A model generated the notes under the pieces. The model made no database searches and had not been told where the DNA came from. It saw nothing but the letters and a program-made list of their open reading frames with translations. From Sphaerisporangium rhizosphaerae (GTDB lineage Bacteria; Actinomycetota; Actinomycetes; Streptosporangiales; Streptosporangiaceae), in the NCBI RefSeq assembly GCF_042665155.1, contig NZ_JBHTCG010000019.1, positions 1 to 64,000 of the forward strand: DNA of 64,000 nucleotides. The letters run 5' to 3'. The translations under genes were made by a program, and so were the position numbers. Below, piece by piece: positions 10,597-17,604 of the stretch. How positions within the stretch are numbered: the first letter of the stretch is position 1; the number at the start of each line of letters is the position of its first letter.

Positions 10597-11175
10597 ATGG
10601 CGAAGTTGCAGATCCTGGTGGCGAGCACCCGGCCCAACCGCGCGGGGATTCCCGTGGCGCGGTGGATCGAGCAGGAGGCCAGGGCGCAGGGCGCGTTCGA
10701 CGAGGTGGAGGTGGTCGACCTCGCCGAGCTGGGCCTGCCCTTCATGGACGAGCCGCACCACCCGAGGATGCGCAACTACCTCAACCAGCACACCTTGGAC
10801 TGGAGCGCCAAGGTGGACGGGGCCGACGCCTTCGTCTTCGTCATGCCGGAGTACAACTACGGCTACAGCGCCCCGCTGAAGAACGCCATCGACTACCTGT
10901 TCCACGAGTGGGCCTACAAGCCGGTCGGCATCGTCAGCTACGGAGGGGTCTCCGGCGGGCTCCGCGCGGCTCAGATGATCAAGCAGGTCGTCACGACCCT
11001 CAAGATGACGCCCGTGGTCGAAGCGGTCGCGATCCCCTTCGTCCAGCAGTTCGTGGGCGAGGACGGTACCCTCTCCCCGAACGACCTCATGGTCTCCTCG
11101 GCGAAGGCCATGTTCGACGAGTTGAGGCGCGTGAGCGACGCCCTGCGGCCGCTCCGCGAGAGCCTGCCCGCATGA
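10597..11175 (+). CDS. NAD(P)H-dependent FMN reductase
   Basis: A 192-residue flavodoxin-like protein. The phosphate-binding loop is ASTRPNRAG near the N-terminus, and the flavin-binding motif is MPEYNYGYSAPLKNAIDYL, typical of NADPH-dependent FMN/quinone reductases. It probably reduces FMN or quinone-like electrophiles in the cytoplasm. I chose the ATG at 10597, six bases after GAGGAG; two in-frame ATGs lie close together. The next gene encodes an HxlR regulator 10 bp downstream, and a strong dyad lies upstream, suggesting redox or electrophile-controlled expression as a two-gene operon. Confidence 0.88.
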   Translation: MAKLQILVASTRPNRAGIPVARWIEQEARAQGAFDEVEVVDLAELGLPFMDEPHHPRMRNYLNQHTLDWSAKVDGADAFVFVMPEYNYGYSAPLKNAIDYLFHEWAYKPVGIVSYGGVSGGLRAAQMIKQVVTTLKMTPVVEAVAIPFVQQFVGEDGTLSPNDLMVSSAKAMFDELRRVSDALRPLRESLPA

Positions 11176-11185
11176 GGAGCCAACC

Positions 11186-11542
11186 ATGACGGCCACGACC
11201 GAGATCCACAAGGTCTGCGCACGGTTCCACATCGCCGTCGAACTGATCGGCGCCCGCTGGACCGGCGCCGTCCTCCGGGTCATCTTCACCGGCCACAGCC
11301 GGTACGCCCAGATCAGAGAGGCGGTGCCCGGGATCAGCGACACCATGCTGGCCGCCCGGCTGCGCACCCTGGAGGCCGAGGGCCTGGTCGAGCGCGTGGT
11401 CCTGCCCGCCACTCCGGTGCAGGTCGAGTACCACCTCACCGAGAAGGGCCGCGACCTGGCCCCGGTGCTCGAAGCCATGATCGCCTGGTCCCACAAATGG
11501 ATCCCGCTGCCCTCCGCCGACGGCCCGGCCGCCGAGACGTGA
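11186..11542 (+). CDS. HxlR-family transcriptional regulator
   Basis: A 118-residue winged-helix protein of the HxlR/DUF24 family. KVCARFHIAVELIGARWT is the conserved first helix region, with the cysteine often used for redox sensing in this family; YAQIREAVPGISDTMLAARL is the recognition region. It starts at ATG 11186, six bases after GAGGAG, 10 bp behind the FMN reductase, so the pair is one operon. Redox or aldehyde sensing is inferred from the cysteine and the neighbour. Confidence 0.88.
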   Translation: MTATTEIHKVCARFHIAVELIGARWTGAVLRVIFTGHSRYAQIREAVPGISDTMLAARLRTLEAEGLVERVVLPATPVQVEYHLTEKGRDLAPVLEAMIAWSHKWIPLPSADGPAAET

Positions 11543-11715
11543 CGCCGGGTCGCGCAGGGCGGTGACCTGGACGCCACCGCCCCGGGGACGGCCCTGCCTT
11601 CACCCCCGCGACGCTCGCGCGGCCGGCGGACGAACACGACGACCACGACGGCTCGATCGGCGGGACGGGGAGGCCGGGGAGGTCGGGGACAAGGGCCGGA
11701 GAGCCGGTGCGACGC

Positions 11716-11973
11716 TCAGTCGCCGGTGAACAGTTCGTCCGTGGTGGTGGCAGTGGCGCTGCGCAGCATCCAGGTGCTGAGCAGGGAGAGGTCGGTGCAG
11801 GTGGTGATGCGCTCGTGGACGTCGTCGGAGACGTGGACGCCGCGAGCCTTGAGGTTGGTCAGCACCGCGTTGCCCCTCTCTTCGACCCGTGCTTCCTTCT
11901 TGCCCGCTTCGAGGCCCTTGCCGTAGTGCTCTTTGGCGAAGGGGCTGTAGACGGGCCAGGTGGTGTCCTTCAT
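11716..11973 (-). pseudogene. C-terminal remnant of an Rpn-type (PD-(D/E)XK) nuclease/transposase-like gene
   Basis: An 85-residue frame (ATG 11973, strong GGAGGAG upstream). It resembles only the C-terminal tail of actinobacterial Rpn-type proteins: SPFAKEHYGKG, then a charged EAGKKEARVEE helix, then VHERITTCTDLSLLSTW and TTDELF. The nuclease domain that should precede it is missing. The codons directly upstream (encoding LEEI) still match the full-length pattern, which favours a 5' truncation over a genuine short gene. Upstream on the same strand (about 12090-12010) another frame ends without a start. The region 11998-12171 holds no other gene. A functional short protein cannot be excluded. 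Confidence 0.45.
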
Positions 11974-12171
11974 GATCTCCTCCAGGGGGCATGTCACGGA
12001 ATGCTATCAGTCAAGTGTGTTGAGTGATGACGCTGTTGATCTGCTGTGCGGTGGCTTCCGGGTCGTGTCGGATGCCTGGGTGCCGAGTCAGCGTGGGTTG
12101 TCAGGAAACGTGATGTAACGGTCATCTATGGGTTTCGGGTAGATCAGGCTTTGCCGTTAAGGTGACCGGTC

Positions 12172-12534
12172 ATGGCTGGGTTCGTGATGCGTGTCCTGGC
12201 GCCGCTGCGGCTCCGGCGCGCTGTGGTCGGCCGGTTGGATGCCCGTTATGTGACGCGGGCCGACCACCGGCAGGACGTCCGGGACGCCCTGTGGGAGGTC
12301 CAGGCGCTCAAGAGGGAGATGGAAGGGCTGCGGCGCGAGGTCGAGCAGCTCCGCCGCGAGGTCAAGCGCGCCGCCACGACGGCGGGGACGCCGGGCGCGG
12401 CCCTGACCGCGAAGGTCGAGGACGCCCACCGGCTGGCCACCGAGACCGCCTCGGCCGTCGACCACCTGCTGCAGGAGGAGGTCCGGCTCTGGCAGGCCGT
12501 GGACGGCCTGAGGAGCGGCGAGGCGGCATCGTGA
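12172..12534 (+). CDS. Small coiled-coil protein at the head of the PP-loop operon
   Basis: A 120-residue protein with a basic, hydrophobic N-terminus and a central heptad pattern (ALKREMEGLRREVEQLRREV, residues about 44-63) that predicts a coiled coil. A second helical stretch (EDAHRLATETASAVDHLL) follows. No enzymatic motif. It starts at ATG 12172. Its stop codon overlaps a GTG as GTGA, which was probably the original start of the next gene before a local duplication. It may be a scaffold or partner of the PP-loop enzyme. Not recognised as a named family. Confidence 0.6.
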   Translation: MAGFVMRVLAPLRLRRAVVGRLDARYVTRADHRQDVRDALWEVQALKREMEGLRREVEQLRREVKRAATTAGTPGAALTAKVEDAHRLATETASAVDHLLQEEVRLWQAVDGLRSGEAAS

Positions 12535-12671
12535 AGGGGCGCCTGGACGGCCCCGGACGGGGGCCCGGGAAGCGGGGCGGCAACGTGAGGGGTGCCTGTA
12601 CGGTCCCGGACGTGGGCCCGAGGAGCGGCGGGGTGGCGTCGTGAGGGTCGCGTGGACGGCTCTGGACGGGG
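12511..12671 (+). repeat. Three tandem copies (about 55 bp) of a gene-start region
   Basis: Three imperfect copies begin with AGGAGCGGCG or GGAAGCGGGG, run through a GTG (12531, 12585, 12641) and end near a GGACG(G/T)GGGCCCG-type block. The first GTG overlaps the upstream stop; the third is the start of the PP-loop gene. The whole stretch duplicates a ribosome binding site plus start codon. Confidence 0.65.
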
Positions 12672-13942
12672 GAGTGTGGCGGCTGCGCATGCGGCTCGAC
12701 TCCGGCGAGGACCTCGCGGGGACGGTCACCGACGGGCACCCGGTGGAGCTGGCGACCGACACCTGCCATGTGCGCCTTCCGGCCCGTGCGGGCGACGTGG
12801 GCCCGTCCGGGGCCGGGTCGTCGGGAGCGGGTTCGTCCGGCGCGGGAACGCCGCCGGGGGAGGCGCATCCCGATCTGCTGGCGCTGGCCGCGTGGACGGT
12901 GGCGGCGCCGTGGACGCGGCACAGGGTGGTGTTCGACCGGCCGATCTCGGCCGAGCTGGCGGCGGCGTTCGAGAGCGGCTGGGGCGTCGAGGCCGGGCCG
13001 GTGGGCGGGGGGCCGCCGCGTGCGGCCGGTGACCGGCTGGCGATCTCCTACAGCGGGGGCGCCGACTCGGCGGCCGTGGCCGCGATCCTGCCGGACGCGC
13101 CGCTGATCCACTTCCGCAGGGTCGGCCATCCCCGCGTCCCGAACCGCTGGACGCACTACCGGTCGGACGTATTGGCCGCGCTGGCGAACGACACCGGCAG
13201 GGACGTGACGATCGTCGAGTCCGACCTGGAGTTCCTGCTGCGCTCGCCCCGCCCGGGCTACCCCGAGCACCATGCCGTGATGGCGGGCGCCGTCCTGCTG
13301 GCCGACGCCATGGACCTCGGCGGCGTCGCCCTGGGCTACGAGATCGGCTCCCGGTGGCTGGGCGGCGGCCGGTACGTGCACCGGTACACCCCGGACAACC
13401 CGATGTGGTCCGGCCACGGCCCGTGGGGCCGGCTGTTCGCCGCCGCGGGCCTGCCGCTGGTCCTGCCGGTCGGCGGCATCAGCGAGGCGATGACGATGCG
13501 CGTCGCGCTGGGCTCCGGGCTGCGCGACCAGGTGCGCTGGTGCCTGCGCGGCGACGGCGCGGGCCCGTGCGGGCGGTGCGGGAAGTGCCTGTACAAGGAG
13601 CTGATCCAGGCCGCGATCGAGCGCCGTCCGATGAGCACGGCGATCACCGCCGACCGGCCGGTGGCGCGCAAGTGGCAGCAGCCCCCGCCGTACGGCGGCC
13701 AGGAGATGATCGAGTACGGGTGCGCGCACATCCCGAACATCGACGACACGCCCTTCGCCCGCGCGGCCGGATATCTCAGGGCCACACCCGAGTCCACCGC
13801 CTGGCTGGAGCGGTGCTACCCTCCGGCCGTCGAGGAGATCCCCGCGCGCTGGCGCGGAGCGATCGCGGCCGTCATGGAGCGTGACTTCGGTTTCATGGAC
13901 GCGGACGACGTCAAGCGGGTAGAGAGCTGGGGAGGGCGATGA
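12641..13942 (+). CDS. QueC-like PP-loop ATP-dependent enzyme, function unknown
   Basis: A 433-residue protein. The PP-loop ATP-pyrophosphatase motif SYSGGADSAAVA lies at residues about 136-147, after a variable N-terminal domain with a Gly/Ser linker (SGAGS repeats, residues 55-70). Near residues 301-316 four cysteines are spaced C-x8-C-x2-C-x2-C (ending PCGRCGKC). This spacing recalls the zinc site of QueC, which makes 7-cyano-7-deazaguanine. The QueC-specific neighbours of queuosine synthesis are absent, so I do not call it QueC. It starts at GTG 12641 after GGAG and overlaps the next gene by four bases (ATGA). Substrate unknown; an amidation, ligation or adenylation reaction is likely. 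Confidence 0.75.
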   Translation: MRVAWTALDGGVWRLRMRLDSGEDLAGTVTDGHPVELATDTCHVRLPARAGDVGPSGAGSSGAGSSGAGTPPGEAHPDLLALAAWTVAAPWTRHRVVFDRPISAELAAAFESGWGVEAGPVGGGPPRAAGDRLAISYSGGADSAAVAAILPDAPLIHFRRVGHPRVPNRWTHYRSDVLAALANDTGRDVTIVESDLEFLLRSPRPGYPEHHAVMAGAVLLADAMDLGGVALGYEIGSRWLGGGRYVHRYTPDNPMWSGHGPWGRLFAAAGLPLVLPVGGISEAMTMRVALGSGLRDQVRWCLRGDGAGPCGRCGKCLYKELIQAAIERRPMSTAITADRPVARKWQQPPPYGGQEMIEYGCAHIPNIDDTPFARAAGYLRATPESTAWLERCYPPAVEEIPARWRGAIAAVMERDFGFMDADDVKRVESWGGR

Positions 13943-14781
13943 AGGTCTACGTGTCGGTCGACATGGAAGGCGTGACCGGGCTCACCGACCCCGAGGAGAT
14001 GCACGCCGGAGGCCGCGGCTACGAACGCGGCTGCGAGCTGATGACCGCGGACGCCAACGCGGTGATCGCCGGCGCCTGCGAGGCGGGCGCGACGGCGGTG
14101 ACCGTGAACGACGCCCACGGCTCGACCAAGAACCTCCGGGTGGACCTGCTGGATGCGCGGGCCACGCTGCTCCGCGGCCCGGGCAAGCCGATGCGCATGG
14201 CCCAGGGGCTGACCGCCGACTTCCAGGCCGCCTGCTTCGCCGGCTACCACGCCCGCGCCGGCGTCCAGCACGGCGTGCTCAACCACACCTGGATGGGCAA
14301 GGAGATCCAGAACGTCTACCTCAACGGCGAGGTGTGCGGCGAGACGCGGCTGGTGGCCGGGTTCGCCGGGTTCCTCGGCGTGCCGGTGGCGCTGGTCACC
14401 GGGGACGAGGCGGTCTGCGCCGAGGCGCGCGAGCTGCTCGGCGACGTCGAGACGGTCGCGGTCAAGAAGGGCGTGGACAGGTTCGCCGCCGAGCTGCTGC
14501 CGCCCAGCGTTGCCCAGGCGCTGATCCGGGAGGCCACCGCGCGGGCCCTGAACCGGCTGAGCGACTTCCGCCCGCACGTGGTGGATTCGCCGTACACCCT
14601 CGGCGTCGAGTGGAATTCCACGGCCATCGCCGCCGGCTGCTCGCTCATTCCCGGCGTGCGCGCGGCCGGCCCCCGGCACACCGAGTTCACCACGGAGGAC
14701 TTCCGGGACATCATGGCCCTGCTCGGCATCTTCGCCATGATCGCGGGCCAGGTGGCCTGCGGCAGCGGCGTGTACGGCTGA
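13939..14781 (+). CDS. M55-family zinc D-aminopeptidase (DppA-like)
   Basis: A 280-residue M55 metallopeptidase. The zinc ligands known from Bacillus subtilis DppA are at the same positions: D8 and E10 in SVDMEG, H60 in NDAHGS and H104 in GYHARAG; a glutamate in NGEVCGE completes the site. DppA cleaves D-amino acid peptides such as D-Ala-D-Ala, and other M55 members act on various small peptides. No signal peptide, so cytoplasmic. The ATG overlaps the PP-loop gene stop, which implies tight co-expression. Confidence 0.88.
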   Translation: MKVYVSVDMEGVTGLTDPEEMHAGGRGYERGCELMTADANAVIAGACEAGATAVTVNDAHGSTKNLRVDLLDARATLLRGPGKPMRMAQGLTADFQAACFAGYHARAGVQHGVLNHTWMGKEIQNVYLNGEVCGETRLVAGFAGFLGVPVALVTGDEAVCAEARELLGDVETVAVKKGVDRFAAELLPPSVAQALIREATARALNRLSDFRPHVVDSPYTLGVEWNSTAIAAGCSLIPGVRAAGPRHTEFTTEDFRDIMALLGIFAMIAGQVACGSGVYG

Positions 14782-14785
14782 GCCG

Positions 14786-16573
14786 GTGGGCGAAGACGGG
14801 TCACCGCGGCCACAGGAGGACGGGCCGCCGGGACACGGTGACGGCGTGCCACCTGGACCGCGAGGCGGCGTGCCGTCGGGGTCGCGGGGCGGCCTGCCAC
14901 CTGGGTCGCGGGACGGCGTGCCGTCGGGGTTGCGGGACGGCGGGTCACCGGAGTCGCGGGGCGGGGACGGCCTGACGCGGCGGTCGCTGCTGGTCGGCAT
15001 CGGCGCCGCGGGCGGAGCGGGAGCCATGTACGCCGCCATGGGCGTGCTCGGCCTGGCCCCGTCCAAGGAGACGGCCCCCGTGCCCTTGGCAGGCGGGTCC
15101 GCCGCGTCGTCGCCGTACGTCCCGCCGCAGCGCTCGGACTTCGCGTTGCGCGGCGGCCGCCCGGCGTCGGTGCTGGTGCTGGGCGCGGGCGTCGCCGGCC
15201 TGGCCTGCGCGTACGAGCTGGGCAAGGCCGGATACGAGTGCACGGTGCTGGAGGCCCGCGACCGGGTGGGCGGGCGCAGCCTCACCCTGCGCGGCGGCGA
15301 CACCGTCGCCGAGCTGCCGCTGCAGGGGGGAGCGGGGCAGGCCGGGGAACTCCAGCGGGTGGGGTTCGGGGAGGGCACGTACTTCAACGCCGGTCCCGCG
15401 CGCATCGCGCAGTGGATGGTCACGCTCGACTACTGCCGCGAGCTGGGTGTCCCGCTGGAGGTGTTCGTCAACACCAACTCCGCCGCCTACGTCCTGACCG
15501 ACGGCATGAAGGCGCCCGTCCGCGCCCGCACGGCCCGCGCCGACGCCTACGGGTACATCTCCGAGCTGCTGGCCAAGGCGACCGACGCCGGCGCGCTGGA
15601 CGCCCGGCTCACCCGCGCCGACAAGGAGCGGCTGCTGGACTTCCTCTCCCACTTCGGGGACATCGGCCCCTCGCACGCCTACACCGGGGGCGAGCGCCGC
15701 GGCTTCCGGGTCAACCCCGGGGTGGGGCCGGGCGCCGAGCTGGGCGCCGTCCCCGCGCTGACCGAGGTGCTGAGCCAGGGGCTCGGCCGCGTCCTGACGA
15801 TGGACGCCGGGTACGAGCAGGCCATGCCGATGTTCCAGCCGGTGGGCGGCATGGACGCGATCGTCCGCGCGCTTGCCGGGCGGGTCGGGGCGGCGCGCAT
15901 CAGGACCGGCGTCCGGGTCACCCGCATCACCAACGCCCCCGACGGCGTCGAGGTCGCGGTGGAGGGCGGCGCGCCGCTGCGGGCGCAGTACTGCGTCGCG
16001 GCGCTGCCGCCGCACGTGCTGGCCCGCATCCCCGGCAACCTCGGCGCGGAGGTCAAGACGGCCCTGACCGGCGCGGTGCCGATGGCGGCGGGCAAGCTCG
16101 GCCTGGAGTACGGCCGGCGCTGGTGGGAGATCGAGGACCGCGTGTACGGCGGCGCCACCGAGACCGACCTGGACGTCGGCCACATCTGGTACCCCTCCCA
16201 CGGGTTCCACGAGCGGCGCGGGCTGGTGGTGGGCTACTACAACACCGGCGCCGACGCCGACGTCTACAGTGCGCTGACCCATCGGGAGCGCCTGCGCAGG
16301 GCCCTCACCCAGGGCCGCAAGATCCACGGCCGCAAGTACGGTCAGGACCTGCTGTCCAGTGTGTCGGTCTCCTGGGGGCGGCAGCCGCACATCGAGGGCG
16401 CGTGGGTGCGCTGGTCCTCGCCTTCGGGGCAGCGGGCGCTGCTGCGTCCCGCCGGGCGGGTGTACTTCGCCGGGGATTGGCTCACCCATCTGATCGCCTG
16501 GCAGGCGGGAGCCTTCGAGTCCGCCCGTAAGGTGGTGACCGAACTCCATCACCGCGTCCTGAAGGAGGCATGA
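14786..16573 (+). CDS. Tat-exported flavin amine oxidase
   Basis: A 595-residue FAD-dependent amine oxidase. The dinucleotide fold reads VLGAGVAGLACAYELGKAGY (about residues 131-150), followed by RVGGRS. The C-terminal FAD motif is RVYFAGDWLTHLIAWQAGA. The sequence TRRSLLVGIG (residues 64-73) plus the following alanine-rich helix is a twin-arginine signal. Before it lie about 60 residues with five 8-residue Gly/Pro/Arg repeats, which is unusual for a Tat substrate. The start at GTG 14786 has no clear ribosome binding site, so a later start is possible. It lies 4 bp after the M55 gene. It may oxidise a peptide-derived amine or amino acid outside the membrane. Confidence 0.85.
   Translation: MGEDGSPRPQEDGPPGHGDGVPPGPRGGVPSGSRGGLPPGSRDGVPSGLRDGGSPESRGGDGLTRRSLLVGIGAAGGAGAMYAAMGVLGLAPSKETAPVPLAGGSAASSPYVPPQRSDFALRGGRPASVLVLGAGVAGLACAYELGKAGYECTVLEARDRVGGRSLTLRGGDTVAELPLQGGAGQAGELQRVGFGEGTYFNAGPARIAQWMVTLDYCRELGVPLEVFVNTNSAAYVLTDGMKAPVRARTARADAYGYISELLAKATDAGALDARLTRADKERLLDFLSHFGDIGPSHAYTGGERRGFRVNPGVGPGAELGAVPALTEVLSQGLGRVLTMDAGYEQAMPMFQPVGGMDAIVRALAGRVGAARIRTGVRVTRITNAPDGVEVAVEGGAPLRAQYCVAALPPHVLARIPGNLGAEVKTALTGAVPMAAGKLGLEYGRRWWEIEDRVYGGATETDLDVGHIWYPSHGFHERRGLVVGYYNTGADADVYSALTHRERLRRALTQGRKIHGRKYGQDLLSSVSVSWGRQPHIEGAWVRWSSPSGQRALLRPAGRVYFAGDWLTHLIAWQAGAFESARKVVTELHHRVLKEA
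14843..14962 (+). repeat. 24-bp minisatellite in the amine oxidase gene
   Basis: Five in-frame 24-bp units encode the 8-residue pattern G-(V/L)-P-(P/S)-G-(P/S/L)-R-(G/D); the last unit is degenerate. The array encodes residues 20-59, just before the twin-arginine motif. Confidence 0.7.
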
Positions 16574-16576
16574 CCC

Positions 16577-17125
16577 ATGAAACTGGGCACGCTCGAATGG
16601 GTGCCCGCCGGCGACCGGCCCGATCTGCTCGCCGATCCGGTCGCGCGCGCCATCGGGGCCATGACCTCCGAGATGGCCTCCGGGGTGGCCGGTGAGGTGT
16701 CGGTGGCGCCCATCGACCCGGCGCTGGCCGACACCGCCGCGTTCTGCGAGCGGTACGGCGTGGCGCCGGAGGAGTCGGCGAACTGCGTGATCGTCGCGGC
16801 CAAGCGCGGAGGTGAGACGCGGTACGCGGCGGTGATGGTGCTGGCGACGATGCGCGCCGACGTGAACGGCGTCGTGCGCCGCCATCTGGACGCCCGCAAG
16901 ACGTCCTTCGCCCCGCAGCAGGAGGCCGTGGCGCTGTCGGGCATGGAGTACGGCGGCATCACGCCGCTCGGCCTGCCCGACGACTGGCCCGTCCTGGTGG
17001 ACGCCGAGGTCGCGCGGCGGCCGCTGCTGGTCATCGGCAGCGGCATCAGGGGCTCCAAGCTGGCGCTCCCGGGCGAGGCGCTGGCCCGTCTCAAGACCGC
17101 CGAGGTGGTCGCGCTCGCCCAGTGA
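16577..17125 (+). CDS. YbaK/EbsC-family aminoacyl-tRNA deacylase-like protein
   Basis: A 182-residue protein of the YbaK/ProRS-editing fold. The family pattern is visible in NCVIVAAKRGGETRYAAVMV, the following R(A)DVNGVVRRHL, and AVALSGMEYGGITPLGLP, which forms the binding pocket. Members hydrolyse mischarged aminoacyl-tRNAs or related aminoacyl esters. It starts at ATG 16577 after AGGAGG, 3 bp behind the amine oxidase, and ends the operon. In this setting it may protect translation from a D-amino acid or modified amino acid made by the operon, which is inference. Confidence 0.82.
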   Translation: MKLGTLEWVPAGDRPDLLADPVARAIGAMTSEMASGVAGEVSVAPIDPALADTAAFCERYGVAPEESANCVIVAAKRGGETRYAAVMVLATMRADVNGVVRRHLDARKTSFAPQQEAVALSGMEYGGITPLGLPDDWPVLVDAEVARRPLLVIGSGIRGSKLALPGEALARLKTAEVVALAQ

Positions 17126-17604
17126 CCTGCGGGCGCCGGGACCCTGGTACGGCGCGCGCACACCCCGCCATGACGCGCACAGTGATCGCTCCGGCGCACA
17201 CGGGTCACAGGAGTTTCCCGATTTTGGAAACCCTTGGGTCCGGTTCAGCCGTTGTACTACCGGGAATGTGGCCTCTTGGTTCCTCTCATGGGCGGGGTTT
17301 AAGCCGGTATGGTGCTACGTGCCGTCAACGGCCGCGAGCGCGCGCAGCGCTCTGGTCTCCGCGCCGGGCTCAAGGAAGAGTCCGGCGGGCGCCTCCCCGA
17401 GACCGCCGGCCGCCCGGCCGGCGACGGGGGTTGCCAGCCGCGATGGCGCGCGGGTTCGCGCCGCGCGGATCCGTCGGTGTGGCATGCCATGATTCGCCGG
17501 CCGGACTTTTTCGGTATGGGCATTGCACAAAGTGAGCGAACCGTGACAATTGGAGCAAGGCGCTTCCCTCCGGTCACCACTGCCGGGGCACCGCCGGAGA
17601 TCAG
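17126..17604. other. 479-bp spacer before the kinase cluster
   Basis: No convincing gene. A frame ending inside the kinase start (17309-17608) has no recognisable product. A 6-bp inverted repeat GTTTCC-N7-GGAAAC lies at 17213-17231 in a locally AT-rich patch and could be part of the kinase promoter. Confidence 0.4.

Noticed and set aside
12641..13942. Calling the PP-loop protein QueC (7-cyano-7-deazaguanine synthase)
   Set aside because: Cysteine spacing is similar, but length, N-terminal domain and neighbours differ and no other queuosine genes are present.
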